A stretch of 64,000 nt of DNA from Ramazzottius varieornatus (Eukaryota > Tardigrada > Eutardigrada > Parachela > Ramazzottiidae), in the NCBI GenBank assembly GCA_001949185.1, contig BDGG01000003.1, forward strand, positions 701,197-765,196, read 5' to 3'. Positions 11,216 to 21,542 of the stretch are shown here, piece after piece. The notes under the pieces are model-generated. The model worked only from the letters and a program-made list of their open reading frames with translations, was not told the DNA's origin and ran no database searches. A program made the position numbers and the translations under genes. Position 1 is the stretch's first letter; every line of letters starts with the position of its first letter.

Positions 11216-14000
11216 CAAATTTTTCCTTACCTTCCAAAGATTTTACATTAGTCTTATTCCTCGGTACAGTGCTTCATTTTAGCTAGGTTATCTGTGTATC
11301 TGTGTTATCTGTGTATCTCAGTGAGGAACAAGTTTATGGAAGTGAACGGGAAGTGACGGAAAGAACCAGGAAAACAGAAAAGTCTAAACGAGAGGTATGT
11401 GATGTCATGTGGTCGTACCTAGTCATGTCATGCTATACACTGATTAATTGTTGTGGCTTGCACTTGATGGTGATTCGAATGCGATTCACTCTCGCACCAA
11501 ATTACCAACTCCTTCCAAGTCGTGCACCGTGACTGTACCGGTACAGGCAGTGCGCGTCTACTGGAAAACCCACGGTGTGCAACGTTTCAAGCTGGGTACG
11601 TTTACTGTGGTAAAATTTGATTCTTCAGTTTCCGGTTAGTTTCTGCTGGTTTTGTACGGGCAGCTTTATTCCCATCTGAGGATGTAGGAATGTCATCCAC
11701 TGTTTCTGCCGCAGCCCCTTACTATACTAGGCCGGTTGTGAAGCAACCTAGTGAAGGCACGTTGAAGAGGAGACAAGCTAATTTAGCGGTTCTTCTCAGT
11801 GATTTATCTGTGCGTCTCGATCGAGAAGTTGCTGCGGACGTGAAGAATAATGGCTTAAACACCGGAGAAGAACAGCTAGATTAGCTTCTCCTTGTCAACG
11901 TGTCTCCCGTGAGCAGTTTCCTGCGTTACTGAACGGCTAAGTACGTCATCCAGGACATCGAAACATCGCTTCTCGGCCAAACCTGAGCAGGTTCCGGTTG
12001 GAACGTCCTCTTTGAATTCCTTTTTACATTTGTTTGCAGTTTATCCGCAAATGTTGGTCGTCCGGTGAACAGCGGTGCTCTTGAAGCTTCAGCGGAGCTC
12101 TGTACGTCAAAGAACTTCCCCGAGCTGGTCAGGTACACGTCTCTCGAATTTTGCCATTTACTTGCAACCGCACCGCAATGACGTATTAAATACGTTTGGA
12201 CGAAACTATTTTTTAATCAATGTTGTCGATTGTGCCTGTGACTTCGTGCGCATGGTTACGCTTGTGAGCAGGTTTTAGGCGTGGAAATGCCTCGACCAGC
12301 GAATCCTTTTTACGGGGACATATACATAATTGTCCTAGGAGACGAGACTGTTGTAGTTGCGGAAGTTTGTGGCAGATACGGTGCAGATGACACGAACTTT
12401 CGAAGATGGCTCGATCGAAAGAAGCCCCCACATACGCTGTCGAAAAGTCAGCAATCTACCAGAAAGTATGTTCTTGTTTCCATTAGCCTTACCTGCTCTG
12501 AATACATCGTCGTTACTTCCATGTTGACAGAATGGCGGATCGACGACGCTGTGAAGGTGATTGAGGAGAAAGATCTGGCGCGGGAGACAGTGAACACGTC
12601 GACTTTCTGCCGGTATTCAGGAATTTCCAGGAACTCTGTGGCTTCTCGACAACTTTGAAAGATAAAGTTGGACAACGAAGTCGGCCCTATCGATTGCTTG
12701 GTAGATCAATGTGGCTACGAGAATCCGCCTGTTCGACCGGCATCGCGCAGGTGCGCCGGATGTCACAAGCGTTTTCCCTGTTGGTAAGTTTTAAACCTAC
12801 AGCCAACCAAGATTTGCCTTCAGAATGGAAAGTTGGATGTGTTTACAGGTGTGTCAACGCTATCTTACCTCTTTACGTGGAGACCCTCTCCTGCTACTGG
12901 GCCGAGTGTACGGAAACTACGACGTTCAGTAGAATTCATCCGCAAACTCTTTGCCGGTACACGGGTGTAAAAACGCCATTTTGCGGAGGAACGAAAGCAT
13001 GCGCACAGACACGATATGTGGGAGCGAGGCAGAGCAGGCAAACCAATTCAGGTGGGAACGCCCAAGTTCGTCGAATGGCTACTTGCACAAGAACAGACAG
13101 AGTAAGTTCTCGACTGAACGATCTCGATGAGTCTGAACGTATCATCGTTTGAGCCTTTTCCCAAGTCGCAAAAATTGTCAGTGTTAGCGTGCGCCACTTG
13201 GATGACGATCTCGATGGGTCTGGATGTTTTCCGATGTCGCGCACGTTGTCAGTCTTAGCAGCTGGTAGCGTGTGCCAGTAATCTAACCGACAGAGAATCA
13301 CTGATTCTGAAACAAGGATTTTTGGGGGTTTTCACAGGACAGTCGTCGAGTAGCCCGGGAGCGGAGTAGTCGGATGGAAGCCGAAAAACGTGCGCTAGGG
13401 GAGAAAACGATGGGGTTTAGTTTATGAAGGAGGGAGTTCAACTGGTCGCTAAAATTGCTGAACGTGTGGCTAGATGACGTCTCAGTGTTCACGCCCCTTG
13501 CTCCTTTAGAAAGAGGGCAAGAAAATGAGAGGCGGAGTTTGGAAAATTCCGTGGTAACATTGTGTCTTAGGCAGCAACGCCCTGTGACCAGTCACATCAC
13601 TCACATGAAATTTTTTCCAGTCACTTTTCTATCGCGGTGAAGATTTTTCAACAGCCTTCCGGGTTCTTCTCCTTCCCGTTCCCCTGTGTTTCTGAGACTT
13701 CCTCATCCCTTACGCTGTGCTAGTTTACCTGTTGTTCAGTGTATGCTTTGTGTCTTCACAGGTGACTTCGCTCGTCATCAGTTCCTGTCTTCGTGTTTCC
13801 ATTCGACAAGATGTCCGTTATCCTCCTCTCCAAGAACGTAAAGAATGCTGAGGTCCAAGTACAGCCACTCTGCAACGTCCGTGTATCCACAGTCTATCCT
13901 GCTAACACTCGCGCTGGCAACATCACCGAGTATTTGAATGGCAAGGCGATAAAGTGGCAACAATCTGTCCTCATCCTACTGGATAACCGTGAGATTCCAG
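11216..14000. other. Gene-poor stretch with weak exon-like frames
   Basis: Short open frames with possible splice edges occur at 11690-11884 (Met start; KRRQANLAVLLSDLSVRL), 12034-12128 (acceptor TTTGCAG, donor GTACAC), 12281-12470 and 12655-13152 (Cys-containing). None matches a family I know, and their phases do not clearly connect. They may be decayed exons of one unrecognised gene. Confidence 0.3.
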
Positions 14001-14009
14001 TTCCATAGA

Positions 14010-14721
14010 ACCTTCTGCACCTTGCAGCCTGTTCCGGTGAAGATTTGTGAGAATATTCTGTTTCTAATCGGTGCTACGACTAAGCCCAGATGAACGCGGT
14101 AAGTGAAATCTGAACAGAGTCCAGTTACTGTTTGTCGGAAACAGTTGGAAGCATATTGGAAGATGCGGGCTACATACGAGATAGAATCTGCAGACACGTC
14201 TGGATGTGTACATAGCGCACAACCCATCCGGGACTTCAAGTCAAAATATTTTCCACTTCGCTCAACACGTAATATGAAAAACTTTTCTTCTCCCGACCGC
14301 ACATTCGTCCACGAAACTTTACGTCATTTTCCGTTGAGGTGTCAGAAGTGTGACTTTGGCTCCGAGAAGGAAAACATGAAGCATTACGGTAGCAACCAAC
14401 CTCCGGAATATCCCATAGCAGATCTCAAGGTTCCCATTGCGCTGATCTACTCCGATAACGACTGGCTTGCCACTCCCAAAGACGTATTATGTATCGGTCT
14501 CCACATCACACTCCTAAAACTCATGGCCAAGAAGCTTATAAAACTTTTTCGCTTTTGGGCTACGAGAGGAATTGAAAGGTGAAGTCGATCTGTACCGTGT
14601 TCCGTATCTGAAGTGGAACCATCTAGACTCTATCTGGGGTATCGATGCTAACATGCACGTTTACCCGGAAGTTCTGCGTATTCTCAAAAAGCACAATAAG
14701 ATAATGGGATATGTTGTCTAA
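14010..14721 (+). pseudogene. Acid/gastric-type lipase, C-terminal half, broken
   Basis: Pieces match the C-terminal half of lysosomal acid/gastric lipases in order: KICENILFLIG (about 14039), then FGSEKENMKHYGSNQPPEY (14356-14412), IADLKVPIALIYSDNDWLA with the catalytic Asp context DNDWL (about 14419-14475), and finally YRVPYLKWNHLDSIWGID with the catalytic His in NHLD, ending VYPEVLRIL and a TAA at 14719-14721. The segments lie in different frames, with at least two frameshifts (near 14075 and 14490-14565) and stops between them. The enzyme family cleaves triacylglycerols and cholesteryl esters. The N-terminal half with the nucleophile Ser is absent here; a different piece lies at 20970-21530. 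Confidence 0.78.
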
Positions 14722-15585
14722 TCTTTAGTCTGCCTTGTGATGTCTTCTGATGACAGCAAAAATCTTCAGTCTCACCACTGGCACGTAGATAAAGCTCGGC
14801 GAAGAGAAAACAATACTTTTCGCCGTTTTTCGCCACGGTGAAGAAATTTTTGATCAACCAATCCGTCAAATATGCAATACTTTTATTTCAGAATTAGAAG
14901 ACGTCATCACAACGCGCTACTGCAGAGCGGCTTTTGGGGGCTGATCCAACCTGTTGATCCTAGTTTTTTTCCAGGACGTCTAAGGACTTCAAGCGGTGTA
15001 TTCCGGTCTTAGAAAGTGCTTTATCAATACTTTGAGAGATTTGAAGAAGAAAAGGCGAGTAGGTCCGGATTTCTACTTGAAACTGATCTCTCGGAAGAGT
15101 TGCATAAGAAGACGTTTATGAAGAAAGCTGGAACTTTGGTACGAATATTGGGGAACGTCTTGAAGCTGATATGGAGAACTACAGGATGGCTCCTTCCGCA
15201 AGAAAGATCATCGTCCGTGGACGGAAAACGAGATACGTTCTCGGCTGCAGCGGTAGATGGTATAATAAACCAGAAGGACGTTATTTAGGCGATGATTTCT
15301 TCCTGTCGCGTGAATGCGAAGCAAGTCCGGCATGAGCTGTCGTATCCCCAGAACGACCAGTACTATATAAACCTCTCGAAAGCTGCTCGAGAAGAAGAGT
15401 ATTCACTTCGTCCATTCATGATGAGGGAGAAGGCGGTGCTGAAAGCGCGTGAACCGGGAATCGATAGATTTCTGGGAAGTCAAGGCTAGGTTAACCGGTG
15501 CAGGCGACATAAAGTTCGCTTCATTACTCTCTACGGTAACGAGTGACAAACACTTTTCAAATGAAACCCTCGACTCAGTTGTCTG
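14722..15585 (+). other. Region upstream of a transposase remnant
   Basis: Two open frames (15016-15288 and 15292-15489) precede the DDE fragment at 15586. The second contains HELSYPQNDQYYINLSKAA and could be a decayed N-terminal transposase region, but no helix-turn-helix motif is clear. No terminal inverted repeats were found for this copy. Confidence 0.3.
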
Positions 15586-16149
15586 GTGTGTCTCGTTTCA
15601 GGAGAAGGTGGAAACGCTGATTTGAATGCGATCGACAACTGGCTGCACATCGCCCTTCCGACGGCTTTGCTGAATGTCGATCCGGCAAATGTTTACAACA
15701 CCGATGAGACCGGAATTTCCTGGCGCGAGCTAGGCAATAAGACCCTTCTTATCGGTACTGAAGAAGTTTGGGGAACAAAGCTGATAGAAGATCGCACCAG
15801 AGGTATGTTGACGTGCTCTGCTACAGGAGACATGCTATTTGTCAAAATCGTCGCCTTTTTTAAAGTTCCCCATCCTGATCGTCGAAACGGGTGGTTGGAA
15901 GTTACGGTAGAAAACCATGGTCTCCACCACTTTCAGGACAAAACTGCTTGGGCAACGAAAGCTACATATGGCCCGTGGCTCGACTGGTTAAACCAAGACG
16001 TGATCAAGCAGGGACGGCGCATCACCGTGCTTGCGGATAATTTTGCCGCTCACCAGGTCAGAAGTCACTCAAATGCTAACCTGGTGTTTCTGCCCGCCAC
16101 ATTCAGATTACAGCCGCCGGACATTCTGGAACAGAGCGGCGAACCATGA
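15586..16149 (+). pseudogene. Tigger-like DDE transposase fragment
   Basis: A 187-aa frame shows the DDE_1/Tigger signature: NTDETGISWR (first Asp), the core GMLTCSATGD, AFFKVPHPDR, and LADNFAAH (second Asp) followed by FLPATFRLQPPD, where QPLDQG is normal. The frame ends early at 16149, just after the third catalytic region. A tract ending GTTTCAG at 15594-15600 could be an acceptor, so this may be the last exon of a multi-exon transposase. No terminal repeats were found, so the copy is an old, truncated one, distinct from the element at 201-1838. Confidence 0.72.
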
Positions 16150-16809
16150 CACATTGGCAGTGAGTAATGGCACGCCATACGGTTCAAACGTGGTAAAACA
16201 GCTGATCGGCTGAGCATTTCGTGACAAATCAAAATACAGAAACAAAGAGCTTCACGTCTCTGCAGCAATTTCGAGCCGTAACTTCCGGTTACCGCAGTAC
16301 CTTCCAGGAATTGTTTGCGCACTGGGTTCTATAGCTGGAACTGTGCGCCAGACTCTCCTCTAACTTCCTGTGAAGTTTGAGCATCGGGATTTGATGGTTG
16401 GCGTAATCCCCTCTTAAAGAAGTGAGGATTATTCTTGTACTGTATCATTGTCAAATTGACGGTTTAGCTACACGCACAGAGTGTCTAGCATGTGGAAAAG
16501 TTTGCATAAGTGAGGTTTCCACTCGATTGAATGAATGGCAACGTGTCGTTCGTCGCCAACAACATTATGGATACCAGATTTTGGAACTGCAAAAGCCGAA
16601 GAGAATATCGGCGATCCGGTATTCTAGCAGAAGCATTCTAGCAGAAAATTTCTGTGAAGTCATTTCGTATGGCAGCTCTCCAAGGTTGGCTCAACAGCCC
16701 AAAGACGAATCTGAAGTTCCGTTATCGACATTCACGCACACGAAGCAATCACAACAGGATCCTGCAGTACCGTCTGGGTACTTACCAGTGCAGGAATTCC
16801 ACTGTGCTT

Positions 16810-17035
16810 TATGGTGAGCCGCGAGACTCGAAAGTCTACAGTACTTTTACCGCGGGTGTACGCGCGGATAAACTGACTTTATCCGCGGGTGGATGCGCGG
16901 ATGAAGTATTTCACCGCGCATGTGCCCGCGGATAGAGACATTTCACCGCGCGTGCATGCGCGGATAAACTAGTTTCTCCGCGCGTACACCCGCGGTAGAA
17001 GTACTGTGGACTTTTGAATCGCCCGACTCACCATA
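16810..17035. mobile_element. Palindromic GC-rich miniature element
   Basis: Left arm 16810-16872 and right arm 16970-17035 are near-perfect inverse copies (TATGGTGAG...CTCACCATA; CAGTACTT and ACCGCGGGTGTACGCGCGGA inside). TA lies at both edges. The centre repeats CGCGGATAAACT-like motifs in both orientations. It sits at the 3' end of the broken secreted-protein copy (17037-17250) and is the likely cause of its truncation. Confidence 0.85.
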
Positions 17036-17036
17036 G

Positions 17037-17250
17037 TTGTTTGTCGAGGTGGGGTCACGGTTCGGAGTGACAACAAAATTCGTTTATGGGTGGTGGGTCC
17101 TGCTGTCGTGGGGGTGGTTCGCGGCGCAAGGCTTATACGTCCATTGCCGTTCGCTTTCTGTCCACTCGCTCCTGAGGGAGGCTCATTCTGCCCATTTTTC
17201 AAGGTGACTTGTGCCGTTTTTCTCATCGGGCGCGGACTTAAACTTCGACA
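17037..17250 (-). pseudogene. Small secreted Thr-rich protein, broken paralogue 3
   Basis: Reading on the minus strand, PPSGASGQKANGNGRISLA is followed by a Thr/Pro-rich segment and KRILLSLRTVTPP, which align with residues 55-105 of paralogue 2 (17602-18018). The signal peptide exon region is lost upstream, and the Cys-rich tail is replaced by the palindromic element ending at 17035. It lies 350 bp from paralogue 2 in the same orientation, so it is a tandem duplicate. Confidence 0.75.
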
Positions 17251-17601
17251 AACCAGGAAGTAGGCCCGTAGATCTTGCGGTAAGCTCGGAAACCTTTTGC
17301 AGACTGTCAACTCTATTTACGGAATAAATGAGATCTCTGCGGTGCGCTTCACTCCTCAGTGTCGCTTGGTGCAACGGGCCACAGCGTTTTCCTACTGACC
17401 AGTAATTTCTGCTCAATAAATCACTGATGCAGTTATGATATGCATAAATTCGGGCGATACTGCGTAGTGACGTATAGACAAAGGCAGATCCGTTTACATG
17501 GACAGAATCAATCAGATGGTCACATTTTCGTCAACTGCAATTTACACACGGCATTGTCCTTTGAGGATACTAAGGTTGTGTAGGTAAGAACGATTATTTC
17601 T

Positions 17602-18018
17602 TCAGGGAGCACACGTCGCGCCTGGGTTGAAAGAGCAGGCGACACAGTCTTTGACGCATGGCTCAGTGGGACTTGTCGGTGCGCCAATACCAGTGCACGG
17701 GTCGCAGTCACCTTGCGGTGTCACGGTCACCGGAACGGTTCGAGGCGACAACGAAATTCGTTTGAGGGTGGTGGGTCCTGCTGTTGTGGTGGTTGTTCGT
17801 GGTGCAAGGCTTATGCGTCCTTGGCCCTTCGCTTTCTGTCTACTCGCTCCTGAGGGAAGCTTATTCTGCACCTTTCTCGGGGTGGCTTGTGCAAGTTTTT
17901 TTCCGGCATTTGCCTTAGCGCCAACAGGACGGGGATTTCCCTTTCCTTCATCCGCATCAGTCGTCTGCAGGCAGAGCACAACCAATAACGTCAAGCAAGA
18001 CAGACGAAGCCACAACAT
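17602..18018 (-). CDS. Small secreted Thr-rich, Cys-tailed protein, paralogue 2
   Basis: A 138-aa single coding exon. Signal peptide at residues 1-23 (MLWLRLSCLTLLVVLCLQ), basic Lys/Gln/Gly-rich middle, Thr run (APRTTTTTAGPTTLKR), then a tail with five cysteines (CDPCTGIG, PCVKDCVACS) ending in a short hydrophobic/Pro stretch. The first half is close to paralogue 1 (5417-5800), but the tails have diverged in Cys spacing. The ATG is preceded on the minus strand by TTTCTTTCAG GCAAC, the acceptor of a 5'UTR intron whose donor (GTGAGTAAGT) is near 18123. Probably secreted; function unknown. Confidence 0.75.
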   Translation of the reverse strand: MLWLRLSCLTLLVVLCLQTTDADEGKGNPRPVGAKANAGKKLAQATPRKVQNKLPSGASRQKAKGQGRISLAPRTTTTTAGPTTLKRISLSPRTVPVTVTPQGDCDPCTGIGAPTSPTEPCVKDCVACSFNPGATCAP

Positions 18019-18190
18019 GTTGCCTGAAAGAAAAAATACAACATCAGTACACGATCTACGTGGGACAGGTGGAAAAGCGGCAACGATATAACTCGAGTGA
18101 GATGTCAACAGAGCTACTTACTCACTTTGTGAGTTCGGTTCCGAAGCAGTCTGGAGAAAGATGAGATGATGCGAAGCAGCTTCAAAGTCT

Positions 18191-18197
18191 TTTTATA
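18191..18197 (-). promoter_or_regulatory. Candidate TATA box of paralogue 2
   Basis: On the minus strand TATAAAA lies about 70 bp upstream of the presumed 5'UTR donor at 18123 and 180 bp upstream of the ATG at 18018. The aligned site above paralogue 1 (about 6000) has lost the consensus. Confidence 0.45.
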
Positions 18198-19091
18198 TCA
18201 TGGTTGACAATAACTTTAAACAAGGGGCAACATTCCATCGCCTGTTGTCGTCGATGCGAGGAAGAATTCAGAGTGGAAACCATAATTAGAAGCTCTTGGC
18301 ATGGAAGAAGAGGTAAATCACAATAGGTAATTTCTTTTTGATATTCTAAGTCAAACGCAGCCTCACCAGGTCCCGCCAGAAAGTTCGGAGAAGCTCTTCA
18401 ACCAATGCCCTTCACAGCTCGCTGATGTCGGAACCGCCACAATAAGGGTGTTAGTTGTCTGGTATAATTTGAATACGGAAACAGAAGTGATCATCTGGCC
18501 ACGAAATCACCGGCCAAAAATTTCCTTCTGTTTTCATTATAGAATGTGTAATTGCAGAGGAACCGTAGTGAACAAAGACCAGTCCTGTGGTACCTAGCCA
18601 GTCAGCTCAACTGCCAGGCGTAAACCTGATTGTTTGTATTTATATTACGCAGCATTTCCGCAATCAATACGGCAGCAGGTTCTACATGAGCGAACGCTTT
18701 CAATCTGCATAGGTTTTTTTTCTACCGACAAGGAAGCAAGAAAGCCATACGAAAACAACTTTCAAAGTCAACTCAACCACCGTGGAAGAATTTAGTATTT
18801 ACTGCAAGGTTTAGTAGCAGAGATGTCTTTGCAGAAGGACAATTTGTTAGCGAGAAAGCTTCTCAGAACAAGGAATTGTTTCCGAAGCCATTTCGGCATC
18901 ATCGGATACTGGTTCTCTCAGTGTCATATCTAGGTCACAGATCTTTTGTCGCCGAAGAACTGCAAAACGGGTTATCTCTTCGCATAGGTGGCATTGTACG
19001 CGATGTCTTGTACAATTATACAAACTCATCAACAGCGAGTTTCTGGATTCAGGGGGAAGCCTTTGGGGAACTGCTAATAACAGTTCACGCA

Positions 19092-19222
19092 CCTAACCAA
19101 AATGTGGGCCACGGAGCGAATGCTGCACGGGCTAACAGAAGTCGACCAATCAATTAAATCAATTGGAGCAGCACCGCTTTTGCTCCGTGGCCCATATTGC
19201 CCATGCCCACATTTAGGTTAGG
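19092..19222. mobile_element. Miniature inverted-repeat element
   Basis: The left end CCTAACCAAAATGTGGGCCA and the right end TGCCCACATTTAGGTTAGG are inverse copies, and the arms continue inward (CCACGGAGCGAA against TTGCTCCGTGG) with a 17-bp offset. The centre is AT-rich. Non-coding. Confidence 0.75.
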
Positions 19223-19449
19223 TTCGTGTACCCCCAATACAGCACACGATCACTACCAGTATAATTCAATCGTCGTTATCCCGGTAAGAACATACACTTC
19301 GAAGCAAAATGGTAAGAAACGGATATAAATTCTGTTCAAGACTAGCCAGACGCAAGATGTCCGTCGTGAAAGTAGCTCAAGCATCACGACAGTCCTTTTC
19401 GCTCTCAGTGCTATTGGTATGCCAGTTCTGAGGCACGGATTTCAAGGAC

Positions 19450-19620
19450 CTTGCGATACCATCGTTACCGTATGCTGGTGGGTATAACCGTCGTCACCGA
19501 GGTTGTGCGCGATGCTACGGTGACGGCCTCAGTGGAATCTAAGGTGGAGGCACTTCGCGTGGCAAGACTTTTACGAGGAGACCCTTCGCTTTCAGTGCAG
19601 TTCCACTGGATACCGATTAC
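19450..19620 (-). pseudogene. Possible fourth relic of the secreted family
   Basis: The plus-strand stretch around 19550-19600 (GTGGCAAGACTTTTACGAGG then CCCTTCGCTTTC) resembles the aligned stretch of paralogue 2 (about 17795-17840) at roughly 70%. No frame remains. It may be a decayed tandem copy. Confidence 0.3.
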
Positions 19621-20431
19621 TTCTTGAAAATATGTCAAAGGAATTTTGAAGCTGTTCTGCCATTGTCAAGCGGCCAATTTTATGGGGTGGTTGGCCGTGG
19701 GAACTCCTGGCGCCGAGAATCTGGCAGCCTTCGTAAGTCTATTGTGTATGATGAATTTATTTCAGGAACAGAGGTTGGGAAAGCGTTGCCTTCTAGAGTC
19801 AACCATTTACATCTGAAAATTCAGTTAGCAAAGTTTTCTATTGCATTCGACACGGTGCCTATGTCTATACCAGCTAGCTGAAATTTCCGATGGTCAGTTT
19901 TTCTGCAAGCTTTGGCTTGCAGGTCGAGCTGTGGTGAGCCGGAAGATGACTGAGGAAACCGCACAAAGCTCCCCTGCATGCATCACTAACGTCTAAATGC
20001 AGCAGTTGGTCATCAATTTCAACGTCGAGACCACGAACGCAACTGGTCACGTTCCGAAAAGCCTCTTTGACAGAAGTATTCGAAGCACCTGGGCGTGGCT
20101 GAGATGTGGGCAAAGGGTTAAATATCGCGCCAGGAAAACATTCACGCATTTCTTTCACGTCGTCCATTACGTATTTCGTAATTACAGAGATCAAACCTTC
20201 CGGTACGAGGCTCTACAGCCAGCCGAACCTCTCATGCGTAGACCTCACTTACGGTACTCCGAATCAACAATATAATAGGTCGTGCATGGGAGAACTCAAT
20301 TTTGCATGAAACATGATGCCGATTCTCGTAGTGCGCAAAATTCTGGGGAAAAAATTTCTTGTTGGAGATCTCGTTTGACAGATTCGATAGAACAATGGTC
20401 ACGCTACATTTTGACTGCTTAGCTTTGTTCT

Positions 20432-20640
20432 TGACACTGTCACGTGACGGCAGAGCAGCACCCAAAAGTAGCCTTCATTTCCTTGTCTAAACCCGCATTT
20501 ATATGAGTTGATTGATTGAAGTCCCGATTCGGTGGTAACGTGGTCAGAAAGTATAAAGTATCTTCTAGACTTTGAATCTTCAAAATCGGACAGCGGGGTC
20601 AGAAGATACAAGCAAAAAAAGGAAGACCATGGGGTGGCCA
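20432..20640 (+). repeat. Dispersed CACGTG-TATA segment, copy 1
   Basis: It contains CTGTCACGTGACGGCAGAG, then GTATAAAGTATCTTCTAGAC about 120 bp later and AGATACAAGC further on, in the same order and spacing as at 37735-37990 and, reversed, 36950-37207. It looks like a copied promoter plus 5' region: E-box, TATAAAG, pyrimidine-rich start. The parent gene is unknown. Confidence 0.55.
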
Positions 20641-20663
20641 TGACCTATGGGCCTGACTGTACA

Positions 20664-20965
20664 CTCCCGGATTCAGCAAGAATGATCTCAGCTTCCTATT
20701 CGCGCTTTTGTCAACAAACACTCGACCATCTTTATTCGCGTTGGTCAGCGTCTCCAAAAACCCTTCAATCACCATCAACGGAGAACCCATGCTGGCCGAC
20801 TCGTCCACTGACGCTTCCATCCCTTCCGGATACCGCTCAGAAAATGACATCAGCTTCCTCGCAATCAAACTCTTCTTACAGTATGCCAGGATTTTAAACA
20901 GGTTGATCGTGTCGAGCTTGGCTCCGGTCAAGAATCTATCGGTGGTTCTAACTTCTGTCTAATGC
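20664..20965 (-). pseudogene. DDX11-like helicase exon fragment
   Basis: This segment is about 95% identical to 23978-24275, an internal part of the largest DDX11 exon 3 kb downstream (the region encoding [20 protein letters not shown] and the segment after it). It has no flanking exons and carries small changes (ATC to GTC near 20930). It is a local partial duplication, now fused directly to lipase sequence at about 20970. Confidence 0.88.
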
Positions 20966-20969
20966 AGTG

Positions 20970-21530
20970 CTGCAACAGAGGGGTCCCCGACCGGTGCTCA
21001 TCCTGCAACATGGTACACAATAATACATCAATTACTCTAAATGTCCAGCCATGTCGTCCCATGTCAGGCTTGCGAATCTATTTACATTACTGTACCTACG
21101 CGTACGTCTGAGAGTTTGACTACACCTAAAAACAAGGACTTCTCTAGGACTTTTATGCAGCAGTACCGACTGGATAACGAACCTTCCCGGTGAAAGCCTT
21201 GGTAAACAGTTCATACTGTGCGCATTAATCTCTTCTTGCTGCTGGATTGATCCGGATCGAACGTGAAGGTGTTTGCGCTACGATTGAACTGGCTTCGTCT
21301 CGTTTAGGTTTCATTTTGGCCGATGCGGGATATGATGTGTGGTTAGGCAATATGCGTGGAGATTTCTACGGTCTGAACCACAGAACACTCGCCGTAAAGT
21401 CAAGAGAATTTTGGGACTTCGGGTCATCCTCGATCATCCCTTGTCATGCACTCCTTCTTCGCGATTGGCCTAAATTCTCATTTGAATTTTCAGCTTCGAC
21501 GAAATGGCCGAGTACGACATGCCCCCATCA
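20970..21530 (+). pseudogene. Acid/gastric-type lipase, N-terminal half fragment
   Basis: Three pieces match the N-terminal half of the acid lipase family in order: RGPRPVLILQHG (about 20980), the oxyanion-side HG block; [19 protein letters not shown] followed by RGDFYG (21296-21370) and SREFWDFG; then, after a possible intron (gt at 21422, TTTTCAG at 21494-21500), [10 protein letters not shown]. Similarity ends at about 21530, where PI 4-kinase pseudogene sequence begins. The catalytic GHSQG motif is absent. It is a broken gene, not continuous with the C-terminal piece at 14010-14721. Confidence 0.8.
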
Positions 21531-21542
21531 TCAACAATCAGC

